A DNA stretch of 64,000 bases from Pomacea canaliculata (lineage: Eukaryota > Mollusca > Gastropoda > Architaenioglossa > Ampullariidae). Position numbers and translations under genes: made by a program. The notes below the pieces were generated by a model. The model was given only the letters and a program-made list of their open reading frames with translations. It ran no database searches and was not told where the DNA came from. Positions 26,801 through 38,800 of the stretch are shown one piece after another. The stretch lies in NCBI RefSeq assembly GCF_003073045.1, contig NC_037597.1:22582158-22646157 (forward strand), given 5' to 3'. The first letter of the stretch is position 1. Every line of letters starts with the position of its first letter.

Positions 26801-29800
26801 GAGAAAGGTGTACAGAAAATTGGCACACTGGAATTCACCTCTGTGAAAGTAAACTTGTTTGAGGGTGGGCAAGTAGGAAAGTTCTCTCGTCCTCTGCCTT
26901 CCCCTGTGACAAAATCGCCCAGCAAAACAATGTCTGATACGAAGGTGAAGTTTGTAGCTTTAAATGGTTTTACCAAGATTCCTGAAAGCCGGGTGTCTGA
27001 GTCCTCTCAATCTGTCTTTGGCAAGGTAAATGGGTGTCTTGGATCATGTCAGCAGCATACTGACCATAATCTCCTGCAGGAGGATACTAAATGCCATGGC
27101 TTCTTATGACGACTGCAATGCCAATTTTCTCGCTTTCTTTAATACCTCTTAACAAAATTCCCCCCAAAGTATGTCTGAACACTTTCTAAATACAGCATAT
27201 TGTTTCAGATATTTATGTATCATGTCACATTTGCAGTGCATTTTCATTAATAAGAGGCTGAAATGCCTTTTGCTGGTGGTCTGTTTACATATTGTAAAGA
27301 GCTTTTGTGTGATGGAGTGCACTTTTCTGTATAAGAATTACATTCTAGTAGTTTGAGTGATTCTGACAATTAGTTGCTCATTAGAACAATATGAATGAGA
27401 TTGTCTCAGAAAAATAAAATGGGTGGAGGAAGCAGATTTTTGCAGAGAATGCTCCTCCTCTTTGCCTTACAATTCACACACAACGAAGATCTTGAGGTGT
27501 TTGCTGTGAACAGTTACACCAATCTTAATAATCCTTTTGCAGCTTTAAACATTAAGCTTCATCTACTGATGCTCAAAAAGTTGTTTGACATGCTTGTATA
27601 AAAGATACTAATTTATTTGTACAGTTTTTGATTTTACAGTGATTGTTCTAGATGGGTTGATTTGTTGCTGGGAGGAAGATATTATGATTAGCCTGGTCTC
27701 TTGCCCCTCTCTTTTATTGTCTTGCTATATTGCTGTAATTGTCCAGTGTCACTAAGCTGAAGAATGTTGCCCAGTAAATGTGACTACTTAGATTTTACTG
27801 AAGATAAGGTAATGATTAGTCTAATAACGGATTCATGTGTAATATTAAAAATATCTAAACCATCTTATCCTTAAAGTATAAATCCTGGTAAAGTCAATCA
27901 GTCCACAACTGCACCATTAGGTCTTTTGGATATCTTTGTTACTATTTGCTTCTTTACTTGTCATATTTTTAGCTGCAAAACATAAGATAGCTATTATTAG
28001 GTTTTGTGATGGCTGATTGCGAATGTGTGCCTACTCAGGGAGACAGTCAGAGCACACCATCACGTTTGGCCAGTGTTGAGGGTCAGCCTCAGTCCAGCAG
28101 AACTTTTGACACCCCACTTTTATCCCTCCCTTCCCAACGAAGAAGCAGAAGAAACAAGGTATAAGTGTTTCTGATGGCTGCTTTAAAAGGAACTCTGCCA
28201 GCTTTGCAAATTGTAACATTCGTTATTGCTGCCAGCATGGACATACTGCACACATATATTATACAATTGAATGCTTGTGTGAATATTGCATCCTGTTGGA
28301 CCTACACTTCTTCACCTTTAGATGTTTGGGTGTCATGGGTTATATTCTAACATAGATGTGAAGCTCTGAAATGTCTTTTTGATATCTATTAATTGATCTG
28401 TGAAATTCTGTCATTGCTTTCTTTATGGACCGACCCTTCAGTGCAAGGATTTCTTGTTTTATTTCTCTTCCCCTATAAATGTGAGAAGAATGAGAAGTCT
28501 ATGCACTGAAGGGTTAGTCCATAAGGAAGCATATTTGAAAATTCTGATACAGTAACAAAATAATATAAAAATTATCATTGTCTTATTTAAATAATACACA
28601 TCTCATATTTCATAATTATTGCTTGAACCTTTTTTTTTTTTTACTTTTAATCATTATTGTCATTTTTATCAGTTCTTATCTAGGGAAGGATGCCTTTGAT
28701 TAATTTCATAAAACTTTTCCTCTTACATCATTTTCTTTTTTTAAAGTCTTGTTTAACATGCAAGGAATTTCTCCTATGGGACATGGACATAAAAGACCAT
28801 GAAATAATGCCATTTTTTTCACATTTGGTGAGCAGTTGCAGTGACATGAACTGACATATAATCACTAAAAATGACCACAAAAATTGGTCTGGGTTTAAAG
28901 CTACTATTGGCAGTTTCATTGCTTTGGTGCACAGATAATGCTTTATTATGTATGTGCCTTGTGTGATACTTCTTTTCAGTATACATCTTCAGCATATACA
29001 TTTTTTTCAGCTCAAAATAAATCACGGAAAAGTGCTGCTGAATATGAGACTGAAAAAACATTATCACTATGTGATATATGAATGTTCTGGTTCACTTAAC
29101 AAAGCTAGCATTTTATGACAAATTATAGACCATTTTACATCTTAAGATAAGTTGTTTTGAAAAATGTGACTAATTTTAATATAAACTAGATATACTTACT
29201 GCATTTGTGATATGAATGGAGAAAATTATTTTTAGCAAGAAAAAAAAATGTGAACAGTTCACTTATATTATCTGATTGTATTTACCAGGTTTGGGGAAAT
29301 ATTTGGTGAACTTTTCTATTGGTATCTGATACGATTCTGTGTTTGTGCTACAGTAATACAATTACTGAAAATGTTTAATAACATAAGTTTTTCAGAAGCA
29401 CTTCTTCTTGTCAAATTTGTTTTTTAAAAAAAGGCTGTGCATGACATACCTATTTAGACACCAATATCCAATTACAAATACTAAAAGATAAAAACACAGT
29501 TATTTCATTCTTTCTCTTCTCTCTATCTTAATGTTTGTATGTGTAGATAGATGCACTGAGCACATTATCTTTAGTGATATGTCAAACATTTTGAAGCACT
29601 TACGATCATTTTTAATTGATCTTTAATGTACCGACGGTAGAAAAAAATTCTCTTACACATTTTTTATAGTACTTGTGATAGTAGGCCCAGTCTGCTAATG
29701 TCTACTCTAACCCCTCAAGGAAGAGCTTATTATTTATACTATAAACTTGAATAATAATGATGTTTATTGAGTTTGCAGATGGAAGGACAGATACCTTTGG

Positions 29801-32800
29801 AAAATTAAAATGCTGAAATGACGATACATCTTTTATAACAATAATTTTTTCGAAATCATACAAAACTATGAAATAAAACTCAAAGCATGAATTAAGCAAG
29901 TAAAGATCATTTAGGTTCCTTTATATGTTTCTAATTATACAGCAGCATGAATAAAGATATATGAAAAATATAAATGGGCAGGTCACAGGTCGGGCACAAC
30001 CATCTCGTGAAGACAAGAATGAGTTCCTGCATACCTTAGCTCAGTCTGCAGCGGGCCAGCTATCAATTTTCATGCTATATTTCTACAAGTACATACTGAA
30101 GCATGGAGAAGTGGATGGTATGCCACAGATACACAAGGATCTCTTCTTCTACATTGAGGTGCAAAAGTTTAAGGTAAGCTTTCAGGAGGCAAAGGTCGAA
30201 GAACAGCTCTTTTAATTTACTCCCCCTATATTCTATAACAAAAGTTTAAACAGAACATTTCATATATATTCATGTACACACATGATGTGATGCACAATTT
30301 CAACTGGTCTTACATTACTGATGAATATTCATACAAAAAATTGATGAAAATAAATGTTTTCTGGAAAAATCAATGTCTATATTATTATTTTAGGATTGCA
30401 GCCATGCGTACTCTGATGAGGAGATGCTGAAGCGGAAAGTACAGTCTATAATGGACTGTTTCTTGGAGTCTGTGTATTCACCACCACTGCAGGTATTACA
30501 ATACAGTGTTGTCACCAGTCCCTTTATCACAGCTGCCATGAGAAAAAGCATTGTGACCACAAGACAAATACTAATTTTGAACACTAATAACAAGAAAACA
30601 AAATGTTCTCTGGAAATCAAGGTCACACTAAAAAAAAAAATAAAAAATTCAAAATCCATTTTGGAGACCTTTATTTGTGGAACTTATGTATAACATCCTA
30701 TAATAAAGAGACTGGAACATGAAATAAAACTTGTTAACAATTTGTAATATTTTGCATGTGATGAATTTTTGTAAGTAGTTTAGCTTATTAGGTGCACATT
30801 TATCTTCCAAAAGATTGCCTTTACAATTATGATTCATTATATTCTTGATAATTATTTAGATTGACATCAGTCCTGACATCCATCAAAAGACAATAAAAGC
30901 GGTGCAGAGATACTTGGCTGGAAAGGATGTGGTGCCCTCCCTATTTGATGAAGCTCAAGTTGCAGTCTTTAAAGAACTACTTCCATACTGGGCAGGCTTT
31001 CGTAAATCGCGATCTTATGTACCAGAGAGTTCCAAAAAACCAGGTAGCCTGATTTAATATAGCTAATATATTTATTTCTGGTTAAAATTTCAATATTAGG
31101 TAAATATATTTCTAAAAGGTGATCAATTAACTGAGGTATTTTATGATAATTTAACCAGGGTTGCCTTGCAAATGCTTGCACACAGTTCATGAAGATAGCA
31201 CTATAAGCATAGCTGTAGCATGTAAAAGCTTTATTGTGGCAACCAATTCCTTGTCGCCTGCAGTTTTAGTGTTACCACAAAGCAGAGCATGTTCTCACAG
31301 AAAATTTTCATTCTCAAAGACTACACATGGACTCAAGTTCTGGCCCATACACCTGTTCATCTTACATACACATATGAAGCAGTTACACTTGGCAAAGATG
31401 GCATTGCACCTATTTTTCAACTGGTGCCTGATAAAACAACTTCATTTCAAAACAGCAGTAAAGGTTTTATCTTCTTGTGAGAACAAAAAAATATTCATAT
31501 GCAGTTTTTTTGCAAAAAATGTTTACAATATATATAGTACAGGGTGGACAGAATGGGCTTGATAAACATACGTACACACAGGAAACCACTATGTACATAG
31601 GGGAGTCACAATAGGGTAAGTATGGGATGTCCACCGACCGTGTCCTATGGCTCACCCAGATAGAGGGAGATGGCTGGGTGTCACACAGCAAGGCAGCTGA
31701 GCTACTTTCTAGAAAATCTGGGGTATGAGGGATAAGAGGGTGGAGTAGCAAGTGACAGGGCCAGTCTAAGAGACAGATTTACCCCATCGAGTAGTGTGTT
31801 TTGAGGAATGTGTATGTTTTGATCTTACCAGAATCATCTGATTGCACAGGATTAAAACAACTATACCCATGACAGCATTCAGTGTTAAGTTGTGGTGAGA
31901 ATTGGGAGACTGGTCAAACTACCCCATATTTCTCTGTTACATGTAGTAAAACTAAGGTGCAAATAAGCAAAACAATAGAACTATGATGCAAATGTCTTAC
32001 ACTCTGTTAATGTGTTACAGATTCTATACCTTTTTTGTTTTCAGTGACAAAATTTGACAAGATGCTGAGAAGAAGAATGGAAAACATCCAGAACTACCAA
32101 ATACCTTCAACTGAGTTACTCCTACCCAGCATTCCAGAGGGCGCTATTCCCACATACACAATAACCCTTTCTGATGGCATCAAGTACAGGGTAAATTTTG
32201 CTGTTGTACTTTGTGGAGGACAATGATGCTGATGGGAGATATAACTCAAATAACCCCAGAAAAGTTTTTAACTAGTGATGAGATAAAAATATTGACATGA
32301 AAGCTAAAACAAAGTATAACACAACATCTTTCCATTTTTAAAATGTAAATTTGGAGAACAGACAACAATGCAGCAAACAGTAATGTCTGACAAGGCTAAA
32401 TACAAACCTGGTGGAAGAAAAAAATTTGTGCAATTGAAATTCTGCTTCTGTTTAACAATACTGTTACAGCCCCTGTCTGCTCAGACACAGGTGTCTGTGT
32501 CAGCACAGGTCTCAACACACAGTGGCAGCATAAATTTTGTCACATGATGTGTGCAAGTAGATGTGTCTCTAGCTGTAAGTTGTTGCATGCTGTTACATGC
32601 TACAAGCCAGCTTGTGTTGTGGGAAGGGGAGCAGAGACTGCAGTAGTGCATTTTGAACATCTCCAGCACATAGTATGCCATTCACGTAGGAATGTGCAAA
32701 TGGAGCACTTGAGAGTTTGCTAGTCTGTTTCTTTTTGCATGTTTTAAATTTAATTATTCCATTATGGCCCTTTGATTCAGATCACATTCATTTTCACTTA

Positions 32801-35800
32801 AAATTTTCCATGACTGATAAATGGCCCTTGCTAATTTAGATTATTCAATAACTGCATCAGCTGCTGAACCACTCTTACTCTGAATGAGTTTCCATGAAGG
32901 CATTTAAAATTTCTTTTTTCATAACATACAAATTACAGATCTATGTGCTAGTCATGCCTAAAGGCATTTTTACCTGATTTTTGTCCACATCATTTTAAGG
33001 GACCTTAAATTGACATTATAGCTGCTGTAACCTAAAGACATCCCAGCGTGCAAGGGCTTTGGGCATTTGAACGGCCCCGATAGGGAAGTGAGACTTTGGG
33101 ATGGGAAGCGTGTAATTCGATCCTAAACGGACGCGTCCATCGCGCTTTTTTTCTTCAGCCGCTCTCGATTTGGTAGCCACGTGATCGTGTCGCATCCTTC
33201 TACCCGCTGTTTTCCAACCCACTCCCCGCGTGTACGGGTCATAGGAAGGTCACATCGGCCGGTTTTACTTTGACCTGCACGCGGACATTTTGAACTGTAC
33301 GTCCATCTTCAAGTGAAACACCGCCGATTTCTGAAGTAAGTCTTAATAAAGTTAAGTGAAAGATGCCATTAAAACAACTATACTTTATAACAGTGGATAG
33401 TCATGAATAATTTATGATCATATATAAGTATTGTAGTGCTTTTTGTGAAATGTTTCACGTGTTGTACCCGGCAGGTCTCACACATACATCCACTGGCAAC
33501 TCGCTTTTACATGACGCTGTCTTCTATATGTGCTGTAAATAATTTAAATGGTTTAACCATATCCTTCTTGTTGTAAATAATCAAATTGTTTAATCGTATC
33601 TCTTGCCTACTAATTGCACGTATTTACTAATTACAGAAACGAAATGTTGAGCGAGAATACGATTGGCAGAAGCAAGGTGACAGTGCATGATGGGTTCAAA
33701 TCAACTAGTCAAGAGGTAAAGCACACACACACACAATCTCTCGTATAATTGATGATTAACTTCGAAGTTGAAATCTATGACATGAACTCATTGAGTCATG
33801 CTTGAAATTCGTCGTCTGCTTTCTCAATAACAGTGGTGCTGCGATTACCAAACGTCTTGGTGCATTCTAGGGGAAAGCAACAAGACAATCACATTGCTTT
33901 CTGAACAACTAAAATTTTGGAAAATTATTGCAAAGCAAAAGAAAGAATTTTATTTTTGTACTTATACACTTTGAAATTAAAACAAAATGTATGAAATCCA
34001 AAGCTATGCAATGAACTTTGTCAAAGTCTGTCATTTTTCTAACAATCACTTATCTGATCACATATATTTTCTATTCTCTTAAAATGCTGCATGCCATTTT
34101 TTCATTTTATTTTACATGATTTACAAAAAGAACTAATTATAACAATCTTTAATTGCAGATCACACTGACTAGGTCTGGCTCAGTGAATTTTACCAGTAAG
34201 TTTATTTTGTCTCCCTCTATGATTTCATGAGGATCACTATACAAGCACAGGTTTTGTGTTTTTAATGGTGTACATGCACATCCTTATTATATCCATCTAA
34301 ACATTTTCTGTTAATTAAAAAAATTGTCAATAGACCTGCATCCATAGTTTTGTTTTGTCATTACTTTTAAGACTAAAAGTAATATTTTGATTTCAAATAC
34401 ATTTTTGAACAGAGTTCTCAGCAAAGTTGATGAGCAGAGCAAAACACTACAGAATGTAGTTCACAAACTGAATCAGGTCACCCTGCTTCTTCAAAATATG
34501 GGGAAAGAGGAGCTGATGAAGAAAGGAATTAGAACAAAAGTGGTATGTCATTTAAGTATAATGTGTTAGTACTAGACACCTTTTTAAATGTTACCTTTAA
34601 CTTTAGCTAATATATCAGTTAATATGTATGTTTTGCTTTACAGTCTTGATAAACCATTTAACAAACAGGCAGGCATAGCATCGGCTTACAGGTTAACTCT
34701 CCTGACAAGAATGTGTGGTCAGTGTAATATTGCATTAAAAATAATACACATTTTATGAAGTACAAAATAATGTAGTATTTTATATGCATAGATTTTATTT
34801 ATAAAATAATTCTGTCACTTGCTTTTCATGGTGTCAAAATGAGCAGTCTGTGTGTCTATTAACTATGACCACTAAAATTGTTTTACTTTCATAAAGAATA
34901 GCTTTGATTAAACTCTTAATTAACTTGGTGATTTGAGTCACTTAATGCCATTATTTTCTCTAAAGTCCCACTAGGGTTTATTTAAGAGACTGGGTCTGGT
35001 TTGTAGCTATATTCATCATGCAACCATTGATCCCTCATCAGTGGAGTAGGGTTCAGCATTATATCTTAAACTTACCCAATCCAGTGAATTAATTTATTTT
35101 GCATTTGTATTGTAGTATTTTACATGGTGGAAACAACTACAGATTTTTTTTAACAGGTTCAGCACCTCTCGTGCGGAGAATTTTAAAACGGCTGCTTTCT
35201 TCAGAGTTGGCTCAGTGGAACCAAAGGAGAAAAAGTTTCCAGTCACTTCAGCTGAGAAGTATATTAATTGGTGCGTAGTTTTTGTTTGGTTTTGATTTCT
35301 TTGAGGTGTACGTCAATATGAACTTAAAAGGACAAAGTTTCCGAACAATTTTAAAAAATAGTGAATAGCAGTATTATTTACTCTACATTTACAAATTTAT
35401 TATTGTGTACAATAGCATTTAAGTCTACCTTACAATTTCTATTTGTGCACAGCTGCAGTCCAAGAGACATGGATTGAGGAATGATTCGAAGGGTGATGCC
35501 ATCTAATGGTGAGTGGAATTACAAAATGAGTTTGTCGAGTTAAAATTATTAATGTGAGCATTGTTTTATTCTTCGTGGATTTATTCAGTAGGCCTATTTA
35601 CTTTACTTTTTGTACTAAAGATTAATTGGTTACTTTCAGATATTATCCAAAACTTCTTATACACACAAATGGCCATCAAGACATTACCGTTTAAAAATCT
35701 TTTTATTCGACTCTTTTTCAAGTTCTTGTAATCTCACTAGTAATTAGTAGATTTATGAAAGCTTTAACTCTTTCTTTACACAAGGCTAAAGGCGGTCAAA

Positions 35801-38800
35801 CCCCCCTGTACGCATGAATTTACCCTTTTTCAAAAAATTATTAAAAAATAACTAAACAAGATAGAACAGCAATTTAAATTGATTATGACAGATCAAAATG
35901 TTTAGAAGTGGAACAATTTTACCGTAATCTTGCTTGTGAACTCACTTTTATGATAATCCAACAAAATTAGGTATATTATGTGAAGTTTTGGAAAATGTTT
36001 TTTTTTTTACACATTTCAAACAAAAAATTCGGGAGCAGATGAAAACCATTTTTGCACCATTCGTGGCCAAATTCTCCTTCATCTGAAGCAGGAATATCCT
36101 CTGGGATGTTCTTTCTTTTGTTATTCGACGTTTCAGATGCATGATGTTCACAATGTGTACCATCGAAAAGGACAGGTAGTGTAGAAGGTTCCCAGTCACT
36201 TAATCCCCAGACACTTCATCCCCAACGCTTCATCCTTTAAATGAAATTTTAACTATAAAAATTATGAAGCCGGCGAAAAATTTAATTGAAATTCAAATAA
36301 TTATCTTCATATAAACATCACAATAAGTTTTACAATTAAAATAAATATTGAAATACATTAATAATATTTAAATCATGCTATTAACTTCAACGTCATTTGA
36401 ACATCTACAACATTAGTTAAAGTATTTTAATTGTAAAACTTATTGTGATGTTTATATGAAAATAATTATTTGAATTGCAATTAAATTTTTCGCTGGCTTC
36501 ATAATTTTTATAGTTAAAATTTCATTTTAAGGTTGAAGCGTTGGGGATTAAGTGTCTGGACACCAGTATAGAATATCGGCGAGACTTTCGTTCAAACGTA
36601 CGTCCTTCGTCATGTAAGGGAGATAATTGTATTCATAAAGGCCTAAACTATCTTATTTATTAAGTTTTTCTTTTAAACCACGAGCTGTATAGGCCTAAAC
36701 AAAATTACAACAATGCATCAGCCCAATGTGAATACTGCATAACAAGTGAGCGGCCACCTGTGTTGAGTGCATAAAGAAAGAGTTAAGCTTTCATCTATGT
36801 GAGAGGTTAGTTCTACTTACACAGCAAAAATCAAAATGTGTAAATACATTGTAACTTTTTTCTTTTCTTCTACAGGGATTCCACCACTCATGGATCGATT
36901 TTTGGTGTCATATTTTTCTATCTTTTATGTAAATTGTTTGACTTTATGTTATAAATAATTATTTCAAAAATAACTTTCATGGGGTAAAAAATTATTGACT
37001 GTAATTTTTATGTAAATAATTGGATGAATGCTTATGTTCAAAAACAACTTTAATGCTTTAAATAATATAAACTGTTAAAATAGTTTTTTGTTGTAAATAA
37101 TAAAATTGTTTAATGATATCTCTTGCCTACTATTTATGGGTTGTGAGGAAACGAGATTTTGAAAAGCTGTTGAATGTTTTCTTCATGGTGTGCAAGCCTG
37201 TGTACCAGTGTAAGTAAAAGTGAGAAAGGGTGAGGGATGCAGCAAGGTGGGAGTGGGGAATTTGATGGGAAAACACGACTTCTCATGGGTGATCGGTGGG
37301 AAGGTGGGTGGGTCTTTCGTGGGAAAACATGGGAACCCGTGGGAATTCCCTAAGAGGTCCCCTTAGGGTCCCGCCTCCAAAACCCGAGAGGGACCCAACT
37401 TTCTTCCCGAAGAGGTCCCATGAGGGACCCAAGAGTTCTTGCAGGCTGGGATGATATTAGGCTAAGCAAGTCCAAAAGCATACATATGAATGAATACTAT
37501 TGTATTATCATAGAGCCAGTAGATATCTACTGATGGTGTGTTGTCTGAAAATGCTTTTCTAGTGCTGGTTTTTATTGATTCTGCTGTAGATTTATGAATA
37601 TATTTGTGCAGAGGCATATATGTTGAACACATATCCACAAAAACAAGTATGCACACAAAGTCTATGATATTCCTCCTATTTTATTCAAATTTTTTCATTT
37701 TGTTTATCACATAGATAAAACATCATATGGTTTCATGTTTACGTGCAGAGTGGGGCATAAGTTGTTTTCATTGAATAATAATAATACTTTTAATTATGGT
37801 TTGAGAATCTACTCACTACACCCTCCATAAATATACATATGCAAGCTCGTGCAAGGGAGTCAATATGTTAAATATTTTGGGAAAAGGTCTGATATAAAAA
37901 GTTTTTTTTTTTTAATTTATAAAAGTTCCTTGTGTCTGTATGCCTTAAGGGCACTAGCAGAGAATTCCAAACTGTGGGTCCAAATATTGCTTGCTTAAAG
38001 TGGAAATCTAAGCAGAAAGGCATCTTGAGATCTTGACACTATAATGGTTTAACCTGGTGAATAGAGCAAATTAAGTAGTCAAGTAAACTACCTCAGTTCA
38101 GGCACTGAAAAGAAAGGGAGACCACTTTGTACTCTGCATGTGCCCTACCTGGGAGCCAGTGAAATGCCCTGAACAGCTCAGTGGAGAGGGGAGGGAAATT
38201 TGTGTTTTACGCTCAGCCAGCAACTAAGGCTACATCAAAGGCAAGGCAGCCAGCCCTGTAAACAGATGCCATATGCAAAGTAAGAACAGAGTATCCGAGA
38301 CAAGAGCTGAACCAAGGACAGCCAACCCTCACTTTATTGCATGATGAGGCTGACAGAGAACAACATAGCTCTTAATTTAGTGAAGTTTGTTCAGCTGCAC
38401 TTTAAGTCCGTGAGAACTAAATTTCAGAAATTGACTCGGGAAAGAATGAGACACTGCAAGTTGTGGTCCCATTGAGAAAGGGATATTTACAAAGCAACCC
38501 AATGCATCAGAGGTGGCGCTTAATGCCTTACAAAGCTGGTTAATATAAATTTTCATAGTCACTTCTCTGATACCAGTCAAGGGTAATAATCTATGTATAA
38601 AATTTTGTGCATAAAATCCTTATTTCAGTTCATGTATTTTTTCTTTCATTTGTTGTTTCTCATGTTGCCATTTCTCATTTGTTCTCAAGTAGATCACGAA
38701 AAAGTTCTCCAGGTTAATGTAAAGCATACGAAACTTTAGCCTGTCTTGCATTTAGAATTTTTCTAAATGGTATTTTTTCTTAAATGATATAAAAGGTTGT

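Noticed and set aside
27791-27807. Possible 17-nt microexon
   Set aside because: Not a multiple of three, and the pyrimidine tract is poor.
35157-35270. Alternative frame of this exon (FSTSRAENFKTAAFF...)
   Set aside because: It does not join the preceding block in phase, whereas the DUF4806-like frame joins on both sides.
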